This document shows positions 48,901-58,189 of a DNA stretch of 64,000 nt, one piece after another. A program made the position numbers and the translations under genes. Position 1 is the stretch's first letter; every line of letters starts with the position of its first letter. The notes under the pieces were generated by a model. It saw only the letters and a list, made by a program, of their open reading frames with translations. It was not told the DNA's origin and did no database searches. This stretch comes from Clytia hemisphaerica (taxonomy: Eukaryota; Cnidaria; Hydrozoa; Leptothecata; Clytiidae), in NCBI GenBank assembly GCA_902728285.1, contig CACVBU010000558.1, positions 386,599-450,598 on the forward strand, in the 5' to 3' direction.

Positions 48901-51900
48901 TATTTAAATATTCTCTTAAACCTTTTATGTTTAAATGTAATGATACTAGCTTAATTTGAGTGAGCTCCATTTAACTATTTATGAGGTTTACTGTTTAACA
49001 AATTAGTTACTGTCTGCTTTGAGGCTCGTATGCTGAAGTATAAATGATACACCTTCTGAAGAACGAATTTTTAACTTCGTTTATTTTGTTTTTGAACATC
49101 ACTTAAGAGAGAGTGCTAGAGCGAATTTATGAATTTATTTCAAAATTTCGAAGTTAATTTTGAAGTTAATTTTACAACTCAGCTTCAAAATCTTTATAAA
49201 AGTTTAAAACCAACGTGGCCGAATTTAAAGCGTAAACATTGTTCGGTCTCAAGGAGTTCGTCAAATATTCAAATTCCTTCTTGCGTCACGTGCTACTGTA
49301 GAAGTGACGACCTCGTTTCAAAAGGGATAAAATTCTTCCTTCAATGAAACCGAATTTATCGATAATTTTGTTACTCTTTTCAGATGAAAAGCAAGCATTA
49401 GGAGGATGTCATCACTTAACCAACAAAGATTATACAGATTTCATGTTAACCACACTGGCTGAATTTCCTGGTATATTTTCTTTCCTTCCATAAAAAAAAT
49501 CTCATAAAATTCATCATGTCGATTATTATCACACTTTGCTTTATGATATTGTTGGCATGGTTAAAAGACCCGATATGTTATATCTACGGAAATTCATTGA
49601 CGTAGGTACTCTGGTACAGAGAAACGTTGACCAGGCAATGAATTTCAAATCAAAATTCTTTTTCTTGTATGTAGGTTTGCTGCTAGCTATATTTCTGATT
49701 GAATATTTTGGAAGGAAAAAAACGCTGGCTATACTCTTTGGTTCGGCAGCAGTCTCATTCTGTCTACTGGCAATATGTTCAGGAAGGTATCCCATGTAGT
49801 TTTTGCGTCATCCTAAACGTCATGGATCCCCTTTTCTTTTTTTATTCCATTTAGATTATATAGTCACCCACGTTGATCGTCTGCAAAGTGATAGTGTAAT
49901 CTTAGTCCAGAATACAGAATCTTAGCGGAAACAACTATTAAGCAATTCACATGAACCCAATAGATAGGTTTGCATGTTTCGTTCAGTTATGCAGTTTCCG
50001 TCATTATGGTTAAGTAAGCGTAATGAGGTGGTCCTAAGGAGGTGGTCCCTTACGCAAATCGAAACAATAAAACCTCTATAATAATGGGTCCATGTAAATT
50101 GCTTAGTAGTTGTTTCGACTAAGATTCTATATTCTGGACTAAGACTTCATTACCAATTTGCAGCTAAAAAGGCCAAAACTCCAGCTAGTTGAAAAATGAA
50201 TTTCGAAATGTTGGCTAGTTTTCTATTTCAATACAAGCTCTGTGCCTCTACAATACCCAGCCCATTATTCCGGGGAAAACAGCGAAAATATTCTAGAAAA
50301 GTCAGTAGAATCTTAATCCGAGAAGTGGATGGATGTAAAAAAGAATAGATTACGTCTCTTCAAGCCCTATATTGGTAAAGTATTTTAAACTTGATTTTAA
50401 TTGATGGTGAAAATCGATCATTTAAATGTCTGTATTATTTTCGCTTTTCAGGACAATGTCAGTTATATTTGTGTTTGCAGTTCGTGGATTCGTCACCGGA
50501 AGTTTCCAAGTAGCTTACGTGTATACTCCTGAGGTATGACCATACCCCCTTTGTCACTTCTATTAGCGAGAACATGTATCTCTATTTTTCTGCGGAGGAG
50601 ACGGTTAGTACTAATTTGTCTAGATCCTGATCAATTGGGGACGACGGTAAATCAGCAACTTAACCGTCCTCGATTTTGCGGGTCAAAAACGCGGGTTATT
50701 CCAAATCGCTTCAGTCACTCTGCCGTTCTTAAAAGTGTAAATGCTTAAACTCGCTATAATTAGCTGTCAGGGCTGGAACAGGAATAACAATCCTAAGTTG
50801 GGTACATTCTCTTCTGAAGATTTTATCAACCCGGCGTGAATCATTTCTTTTCTAGGGGAGGGAACACTTTAATTCACAGAAACGGTTTAAGATACACTTT
50901 TCTTTGTAATATGTTGAACGGTGAAAAAGAATCCGGCTATTATATTTTGATTTTTCCCGACAAGTGAATGATATTTCTATTGAAAAAAAAGTGTTTTCAT
51001 ACAAAATTATTTGACATCAATTTGGACAAATACGTCATTTTAGGCAATTTCGGCTTGAAAATGGGTTGGTGTAAATGGGGTCATCTGATAAGTTGAATTT
51101 GGTCTAAAATGAACGTGTAAGTCAGACTTAGGAGCTCAGTTTTCTTCGTAATATAACAGCGTAATACCTTATCGGCCCTTCTAACGCCGGCCCTTATTAC
51201 GCCACGAGCCCAAAAATAACGTCAATAAGGGGCGGTGTAAAAGGGCCGATAAGGTATTCTGTTAAAATTTAAACTTGAACTTACAGTTTGTAAGTTCTCG
51301 GTTGTAACCAAGAAATGTAATGGTTTCTTTGGAAAAGTACAGTTCACGCTCTCTAATTCGATGCTCTACTATTTCAATAGTATTGAAAGTCACCGTCAAC
51401 AAGAAACTCTCATAAACGACGCTCTGCCATTCGATACACTCCCTTATTCGATGAAAAGCGTTTTTGATGAAAATCGAATTAAAGAACATCAACCGTATAC
51501 TACAACTCCTTTATCAATAATTCCCAATTTCATTTTTCAGGTCTTACCAACCAATGTCCGTGCGGTAGGTTTGGGTTCATGCAGTACCTTTGCAAGGATC
51601 GGTGCAATGACCACACCCTTTGTTGCGCAAGTACTTATTCACGTGTCGTTTTACTTGGTGGTTGGGGTGTACGCCACTTTGATTAGTCTGTGCGTGGTGG
51701 CTGCATTGTTCTTACCCATTGAAACAAAAGGAAAAGTTTTATCTGTAAGTAATCTATCAATGAATACATAATTATATACATAATTTCTTTATTTTGAAAA
51801 TCTCAATTTGATAAGTTTCTTCAAGTTTTCTAGATATAATAGTGCAGTGTAGAGAGCTAGACGCCTAAATTTAAAAACGAGTTGCCCGGTATGGTAGTAA

Positions 51901-52226
51901 AAAAAACTAAATACATATTTATTCAAACGTAGGCTCTAAAAATCTAGCTGGATCTTAATGTTGAAGACTTTATGGCTATACAATGAATGGTAAAAAAAGT
52001 TACACCAAAAAAGTTTAGGGGCTGCAGTTTCAATGCGGTGGTATCAAGAAATTTTTTTGCCATCTAAATATTCTGAATATAGGTGTTTCATGCATGATTG
52101 AAAACGACTTCAATTTATTTAAATGATTGACGTCCCTTTCTTTCCTCTTTCTTTACACAGGATTCAACATCAACAAGTAGTGGGAGAAACAGTCAAACGA
52201 GAGAAGGCTACCAGAACTTCAAATAA
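36980..52226 (+). CDS. SVOP: SVOP-like (SV2-related) major facilitator transporter, 16 exons, 517 aa
   Basis: A 12-helix MFS transporter of the SV2/SVOP group, found in vesicle or plasma membranes; the substrate of SVOP is not settled. Exons: 36980-37064, 44206-44247, 44906-44997, 45413-45511, 45828-45899, 46172-46296, 46553-46616, 46893-47018, 47595-47726, 47989-48062, 48528-48619, 49384-49470, 49675-49786, 50452-50533, 51541-51744, 52161-52226. They total 1554 nt ending in TAA, and every phase matches. Diagnostic stretches: [15 protein letters not shown] (helix 1), the MFS motif A DMFGRKK after helix 2, [12 protein letters not shown] (helix 4), [22 protein letters not shown] (helix 7), its repeat [21 protein letters not shown] and the terminal PIETKG. 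The cytosolic N-terminus is acidic and Q/E-rich, and the tail is short (vertebrate SVOP about 548 aa). The ATG at 36980 has a good context (accATGG). It could be a co-orthologue of SVOP and SVOPL. Confidence 0.95.
37307..37788. mobile_element. CCAGA-family MITE, inner element
   Basis: Ends CCAGACGTCCGCGCTCGATA and, inverted, CCAGATGTCCGCGCTCGATA; arms of about 85 bp. Flanked by the 6-bp duplication AAGAGA (37301-37306 and 37789-37794). GATCGAT words and a 22-bp tandem array lie inside. Confidence 0.85.
37501..37588. repeat. 22-bp minisatellite, four copies
   Basis: Unit AC(A/G)AATCGATTAACGATCG plus ATG, four near-identical copies and a fifth start, in the loop of the element 37307-37788. Confidence 0.8.
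38510..38665. mobile_element. Fragment of the TTGGTCTAAT MITE family
   Basis: Contains GATTGAAACTATTTTTCTTTG, CCTATCTCTAAAGAAGGGTG and the right end ATTAGACCAACTTA; matches the right half of 56895-57495. Confidence 0.6.
38676..39165. mobile_element. MITE with GGCAGTCTGTGCCACT ends and GGAAGATTCTTCC motifs
   Basis: Left and right ends share GGCAGTCTGTGCCACTA, CTCAATC(C/T)GGAAGATTCTTCC and CCCGAACGGGAAA in inverted order; arms of about 100 bp. Confidence 0.75.
39868..42337. repeat. 2.47 kb palindrome with 1.17 kb arms
   Basis: Left arm 39868-41046 and right arm 41170-42337 are reverse complements with few differences over their whole length; loop about 120 bases. Outer ends TTAAGAGCCATTTTTTTTAA / TTAAAAAAAATGGCTCTTAA. 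No coding potential seen in the arms. Lies in SVOP intron 1, so it is transcribed with the gene. Confidence 0.9.
44517..44833. mobile_element. Inverted-repeat element in SVOP intron 2
   Basis: CTTGGGCCACTTGATTTTTC at the left and ATTTCAAGTAGCCCCAG-like at the right; CCACTT words repeat inside. Degenerate; ends 72 bases before exon 3. Confidence 0.45.
45999..46119. repeat. 29-bp tandem repeat, four copies
   Basis: Unit TTTTTATGAAGTACTTTTCT + TTTACTAAA, nearly identical copies, in SVOP intron 5. Confidence 0.85.
48220..48413. repeat. Hairpin MITE in SVOP intron 10
   Basis: CGTATCTAGTC..AACACATC..CACCGGC pairs with GCCGGTGGC..GATGTGTT..GACTACG; an inner pair GATGGATTTATTTGA / CAAATAAATCCAT. 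Confidence 0.65.
48806..48875 (-). repeat. tRNA-Leu/Ser-like pseudogene or SINE head
   Basis: Minus strand: GCCGAGTGGCCTAAGGCGC is a near-perfect class II tRNA A box and D arm, with GGTTCGTATCT as a B box. The flanks do not pair into a 7-bp acceptor stem, so I take it as a tRNA-derived repeat or tRNA fragment in SVOP intron 11. Confidence 0.5.
51154..51264. repeat. 111-bp hairpin in SVOP intron 14
   Basis: TAACAGCGTAATACCTTATC.GGCCCTT and its complement AAGGGCC.GATAAGGTATTCTGTTA form about 40-bp arms around a short loop. Confidence 0.7.
51338..51500. mobile_element. ATTCGA-family MITE next to SVOP exon 15
   Basis: Left TACAGTTCACGCTCTCTAAT, right AAAGAACATCAACCGTA. Its right end is 40 bases before the exon 15 start (51541), so the branch-point region and pyrimidine tract are squeezed into the remaining bases. 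Confidence 0.6.
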
Positions 52227-52682
52227 CAACGCTCTATCAGGTGTGTTAAATGTAATGGATTGAACTTTATATTATCAAACCATCTCGTTACGTTGGCTCA
52301 GGATGGACGGCTGGCATTTCACATTCCTTTGGTTTTTATTAATGAAATTGACGATCTTAACTCCTGAGCTTTTAATCCCTATAGGCAGTTCCTTAATCCC
52401 AGCAAACCGAATTCTTTGATCGGGTTTTTTTTTGAAAGTTGTACCCTGATGTCAGCACTGTTCAATAGCGGTTGAATGCATTGAAAGCGCTATATTTCCT
52501 TGCGCACTTGTGATGTAGCGCCGTTGGACATTGGTTTCAATAAAAAACTCCGATCAATATAATGGAATAAGGAATAAGGTCAGTTGAGAAATGGATTAAT
52601 ACTTAATGTTAGATTGAATAATCACAATCTAAATCCTGGTGTTTATGAATGTTTGAATGACTTGATTTTCGTATCTCGGCCA

Positions 52683-52881
52683 ATGGGCTATTTCAGAAAT
52701 AGTCTGTACCCCCTATTTTGAGGAGGTGTGACGTCCAGGGTGGTCAGTAAAATTGGGTTGAAAATCCAGGGCGGTCCAAAGAAATGGGAGAAAAATATCC
52801 AAGGGGGTCCTGAAAAATTGGACTTAAAAAAAAAGATCTCCTCGACATAGGGGGTACAAAGTGTTTCTGGAATAGCCCAAT
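52683..52881. mobile_element. MITE with TGGGCTATTYCAGAAA ends
   Basis: Left GGGCTATTTCAGAAATAG..TGTACCCCCTAT, right ATAGGGGGTACAAAG..TTCTGGAATAGCCC. About 200 bp, in the 3' flank or UTR of SVOP; related to 1109-1402. Confidence 0.7.
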
Positions 52882-53365
52882 AATTGACAAGAAATCGTTA
52901 TTTTTGTGTCCAATCTTGACATAGTGTTGTTTATCTGTCAATGGTTGGTGATAACGGTATCAATGTTTCTACTACATAATGTAATGGACAATATTTATAT
53001 GAATATGAATTTATATGTATTTTTTCTCGAATCTGGAAAATTTTTATTTATATAGGTTTTTCTATTGTATTTATTTTTTGTTTTCGGCACTCTTTAAATG
53101 CACAGACATCAACGCTACGCACTTTTATCTATGATCTCTATAAGTCCCACAAGCATCACTTTTTCATCCATTACCTTTTCACAACGTTCTCAAAACTTAG
53201 CAATCTCCAAAAAATATTTCATGTTTTTAGAATCCATTATTTCTCCTCAGTAACACTGCGATCACCGCGATTAATTGTCTATCGAAAACTTAAGAATTTA
53301 AGTCTCGTATCCTAAGGTTCGTGAATACCCATTTTTGTTGATTTTTCATTGTACATCATCACTTT

Positions 53366-53371
53366 AATAAA
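53366..53371 (+). terminator. Candidate SVOP polyadenylation signal
   Basis: AATAAA about 1.1 kb after the SVOP stop, followed by a T/G-rich tract at 53380-53450, as expected of a cleavage site. A second AATAAA at 52539-52544 is nearer to the stop. Only transcript data can choose between them. Confidence 0.35.
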
Positions 53372-54879
53372 TTCGCTTTTGTATGTTTTTTTAGAATTTT
53401 TCGTTGTTTGATTTTTGTAATATTTTTGTACAAATTTTTTGTTGTGTTACTGTTAGAATTTTTAAGTGATCGTTTTTTCGAGGAAAAACGAATATGACCA
53501 TTGCATATTTTTTATTCTTCTTCCCTTAATTCGAACAAGTTTTCTCGTCCCTTCCCCCCTTCTGTTAACAATGCCTTTATAAACTTTACTCGACAACTCG
53601 AAATGTCCTAACTCGAACAAATATGTGTTCCCTGTTTCAAGTTGTGGAGGCTCAATTGAAGTTAACAAACGCAGAGCGAGTTTACAACTTATAACGGCTG
53701 AGAAAAGCATACCTTATCACTGCTATTGTTATAACTTAATGTGTTCTCTTTTCAAATATCCGTCAAACAATCGACAAATTATATATTCTACCAGACTCTT
53801 TTTTGTGCAAAATGGAATATAAAAACCACGATAACGAGTTGATTTAAGGGGGTCTGACCATAGCCCGGGGGGGGGGGGAGTTACTCAGGCAAAAATGGGT
53901 GCCGGGTATGTGCGAGCCACGAGAATTCCTTTTTCACACCTCAAAAGGGTACAAAAACTATTAAAAAGCAATTGAGTCTTTGTAAGGGTCCAAAATTCAC
54001 GAAAATCGAAATTTTCACTCTCAAAGTCAAAGGTTCGTAATTTTCAAAAATTTGGACAAAGACAAGTGAAAATCATTAAAAATTTTGAGAAAAGTCTCTT
54101 TCAGGGTCCCAAAAACGCCAATCTCTCTTTAAGGGTCGATTTTCGATTATCAAAATTTTATTTACGTTAACTTATATGGACGCCCAGGGTATTATCTGGC
54201 GGAACTAGCCTAGAAATCTAAGCTAGTTTGATTCAGTCACTTGGATAAATCCCCTGATGGTTAAGTTGTGACTGAATAACTAACAGTACTCCAAGGCAAA
54301 CTTAAAATCCGAAAATATAAAAAATCTTTAAAGCGCCGAAAACGCTATATTGCCATAAGTCGTGTGTCCTAGCCTTGTGAATACGGGCTTAGTTAACTAG
54401 GCTAGCAGGGAACGAGATTCATGATATTCATGATGTAATCTTTTATACGGAAGCACACAAAATAATCCGGAACTAGTGGCAAAATTTGCGCTAGTTCCGG
54501 GTTATCTCCTCAATTCACTGGATTCGGTTTCGAAAAGGAAACTAATTCGCTGGATTTGTTATTCTATAACCGCGGGAAAAACTAAGGACAAGAAACGTGG
54601 GAAAGTCACATTTTTAAATTTCTTGTTTTGGGCGTTTGGCTTCTACTATTTTTTCTCCAACAAAAACAAAACACTGTCATCAAAGAAGGCATGGTAACTT
54701 GACTGTTTCATTTGAAGTGAAAAAGATAGATTAATTTGGCCAGCTCTGTCTTTTGAAATTTTTAAATTCCCTCAGAACAAGTAGGAAATTCTTTTTAAAC
54801 ATCTTATTTTTTGGATATCAGTCTACACAGTTGATGCTTTCTAATTCGATCTTCAAGGGGAATCGGATTTTCATCAAAC

Positions 54880-56150
54880 AGTCGGGTGTTTAAGATAAAA
54901 ACTGCAATTATTGCTCTTTTTGGAAATTATTGCCGAAAACGGCAATTTTTTTAACGATGAAATGCTGTATCAGCAAAATGTGTTGTCCTTTAAAGGGCAA
55001 AGATGTCAGAGGTGTTTGAAAATAGTAAAATTGCATCGAGAAAAAGGTTTTTCGGATTTTCAAAAGTGATTTTTTCAATTTTTCGTTGCTCAATACCAGA
55101 CCCGATCAATCGAACTTGTCGAACCAATCGCATCGAACAATCGAACTAATCGAACTCCATCGAACGATTAAAGTTCGATTAAAAAAATTAATCGAACCTA
55201 ATCGAACACTCACAATTTTTGAAGCAATAGCAGTTCGATTAGTTCGGTCAGTAAAAAGTTCGATTAGTTCGATGATATTAAAAATCATCTTATCTTCCCT
55301 CGCTTGCAAAACCTTTGTCCTGGCACGCGATTGCCAATTTCGACAGTTCCCGGACTTAACAGCTTGACGTTTATTGTACCCGGATATTTGTCTATCCGGA
55401 ATAAAGTCCGCAGCCCCTCTGTTGCGATTTCGCGCGCGGCCGAGTGGCGGAATACTACGCCCACCCCAACAAACCACCTCTGGCGGTAAAAGGATATAGG
55501 AAAAGTGTGTAATCCGTTATCGGAAGTAATTTCCCGATTTACATTCCTAATTTGGCTTTGAAAAGAAGTTGTCGAACAAAATTGGTTTATCGAACTGATC
55601 AAACCGAAACCCATTGATCGAACTTAATCGAACACTCACAATCTTTAAAAAATCTTAGAGTTCGATTAATTTTTTTAATCGAACTTTAATCGTTCGATGG
55701 AGTTCGATTAGTTTGATTGTTCGATTGGTTCGACAAGTTTGATTGATCAGGTCTGGTCAATAACATGGCAAGTTCTAAAATAATAAGTTAAAAGATCCTG
55801 CATCGATGCCAAAACACAGCCAGAAAGAGATAACAAAACCCCCGTTGTAAATTTGTTTACATATGACTCGATTTTGCTATCTGCATTTCCAACAAAAACC
55901 AGTTGAAAACAAAACTAAACGAGGCACAGTGGGCCTACTTATCGCGAGGGTGTCAAATACCACGTGTTCAATAATAAAATCAATTTTTATTTGCAAAAAC
56001 GGTAATAATTGCCAAAAACGGCAATTTTCATTTATTTACTTTTTTATTTTTCTGCTGATTCAGCATTTCATCGTTAAAAAAATTGCCGTTTTCGGCAATA
56101 ATTTCCGAAAAATGCAATAATTGCAGTTTTTATCTTAAACACCCGACTGT
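54880..56150. mobile_element. CAGTCGGGTGTTTAAG-ended MITE hosting a CCAGA element
   Basis: Arms of about 100 bp: CAGTCGGGTGTTTAAGATAA at the left and TTATCTTAAACACCCGACTG at the right, then GCCGAAAACGGCAATTTTTT and its partner. TCAAA flanks both sides. The CCAGA element 55096-55756 lies within. Confidence 0.8.
55096..55756. mobile_element. CCAGA-family MITE, third copy
   Basis: Ends CCAGACCCGATCAATCGAAC and inverted CCAGACCTGATCAATCAAAC; arms of about 125 bp with ATCGAAC words as in 37115-38334. Flanked by the 6-bp duplication TCAATA (55090-55095 and 55757-55762). Confidence 0.85.
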
Positions 56151-56894
56151 CAAATAAGGGAGCTTTTCCAGTGCTGGTGGTCAGAAATTCTGATGAAAAC
56201 CCATGTACTTCTGCAAAATACATCGGAAATTCCACTCTTTTTGCCTTTTTTAATTCAATTGCCTTGGAAATTCATACATTCTAATCTCTCGCCTTGGAAA
56301 TTTCGAATTTTGGTGAAAACTTTTGCCCTTGGAAATTCTGTGTCGTCCACCTCCCTTTTACAGACAAATTCTGGAATGGCCCAATAAGGGAGCGTCGTTT
56401 ATGAGAGTTTTTGGTTGACAGGGAATACGTAAGCATAAGGGAGCCTATCGAATAGAGAGCGTCAACTGTACTTTTTTAATCATAAGAACAGACAACAGAT
56501 TATTTTTTCCAGCTTGTCCCCATCAGCAGAGTAGAGCTGGCCACTTTTTCCAGTAGACTTTTTTCTTTAGTTTGCTAGGTACAAACCGCCAGCTGGAATG
56601 TGCATTCAGGACAGATATTTTGAAGTCCATCTTCAGTGGATGCTTTCCTCCTGGCTGGTTATCTTTTTAGTTGTTTTTTATGTTTTGTTTTATTAAAGTA
56701 TGTTTACACCCTTCTTGTGTCTTGACACATTCGCTTTCTCTAATTGGTCATATATTTAAAACAACAATTTTTTATACGCCAAAGTATATATTTTCTGAAA
56801 GCCAGTAAATTTTTCTTTCTAATGGTAAAAATTTTAGTTAAATTTAAAAAACTGAGCAGGATATAATCAAAATCTTAAGAATTTTAACATTACC

Positions 56895-57495
56895 TACCGT
56901 AAGTGGGTCTAATGTCCACATCTGTCTTCTAATTTTGACACCCTTCTTTATAGATACCTTTAAAGGAAGAAATTTTGGCGGAAAGAAAATTTAGCGGATT
57001 TGGCAGATTTGACTGAAATCCGCCAAATAAAGTTCCCGCCAAAATTTCTTTTTTCCGCCATCCGCCAAATTAAATTCCCGCCAAATTAAACATTTTGAAA
57101 ATTATGATCTCTCTTAAGGTGTTTTTGCTATTTTTTCGCTGTTTTGACGGCATCTTAAGATTAAATTTTTAAGTGACCGCCAAATTAAATTCCCGCCAAA
57201 TTTAGTTTTTTCATCCATCCGCCAAATTAAATTCCCTCTGAAAAAACTTTTTTGGCCATCCGCCAAATTAAATTCCCGCCAAAATTTTTTCCTTTAAGGT
57301 AGGAGATTATAGAAAGGTCGGAATCACTGCTAGACTAAAGATTTTATCCTCTCTGATCGCTAATCAAAGAAAATTAGTTTCAATCAGCAATTCCGACAGA
57401 TTCCGACAGACCTTCCTCAGTTCCTATTGCTCCTATCTCTAAAGAAGGGTGTCGAAATTAGAAGAGGGATGTCCACATTAGACCAACTTACCGTA
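56895..57495. mobile_element. TTGGTCTAAT-family MITE with an internal CCGCCAAATTAAA array
   Basis: Ends TACCGTAAGTGGGTCTAATG and ATTAGACCAACTTACCGTA. The middle (56975-57300) is a degenerate array of CGCCAAATTAAATTCCCGCC in both orientations; a further copy of that array is at 63876-63955, without these ends. Confidence 0.7.
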
Positions 57496-58189
57496 CTTCA
57501 AAGAAGTAAAAGTCATCCATGCCATAGCTTTTGAATTTTGGATAAACAATTCTGGAACTATGTTCTCAATATATACAATATATATTGATAAAAGTGTCTC
57601 GGGATTTTCCTTTAGATTGAATTTCACTCATTAAATCTTTAAAAATTCTGTAAAAATGTTGAAAAAAAGTAAATTTAAATGCAATTCTTTCAGTTAGGCT
57701 GGACTTAAAAAATTGTTAGTTTGCCGTCACCCGACCCTAGATTTTGGAGGTGGGTCGGTCAGTCGGAAATTTATTTTATTTTGGCGATTTATGAAATTTT
57801 CGTACATGGAAGGGTTAAAACAGTTTGTTTACCATACATTTAGGTAATTTTGAATGGAAAACAGAAGAGTGCTAGCAGGGAATTCACAATTCTTATGCTT
57901 GAGACGGACTAGATACGAGTTTTGATTTGATTGTTTGAAGTTTTTGAAGAAAAAAGATTTCTTCTTTAAAATGGCAATAAATATTTTTGGGTCGGCAGGT
58001 TTTAAGGTAGGGTCGGTCGGGTGACAGCGAGCAAACCAACAATTTTTTAAGTCCAGCCTTATCTGTAAATCGAATTAACATTTTGTCTCTATTTACATAA
58101 ATAGATTTTTTTTACCAATTGTTTTGATAATTGTCTGGGGGTAATTGTCCTGTCACCTGGGGCAATTATCCTGTCACCCTAATAAGGTC

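Larger units (their letters stand above)
52227..54826. other. SVOP downstream region
   Basis: Holds the SVOP 3' flank, the MITE at 52683 and, at 53860-54180, a G-run-bounded repeat-like stretch. I see no gene. The open frame 54476-54697 is hydrophobic near its end, but nothing supports it as coding. Confidence 0.5.
54827..56472. mobile_element. ATTCGA-family MITE split by nested insertions
   Basis: Left end ACAGTTGATGCTTTCTAATT at 54827, right end GAGAGCGTCAACTGTA at 56472; the body resumes at 56151-56165 (AATAAGGGAGC) and 56385 (AATAAGGGAGCGTCGTTTAT). Insertions: 54880-56150 and about 56170-56388. Confidence 0.6.

Noticed and set aside
49536-49674. Open frame running into SVOP exon 13
   Set aside because: It is intron read-through; the acceptor at 49671-49674 and phase match with exon 12 place the exon start at 49675.
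51361-51540. Open frame before SVOP exon 15
   Set aside because: It consists of MITE sequence and the acceptor; the exon starts at 51541.
55106-55614. Several long open frames on both strands
   Set aside because: They lie inside the CCAGA MITE, and the readings follow the inverted arms rather than a protein.
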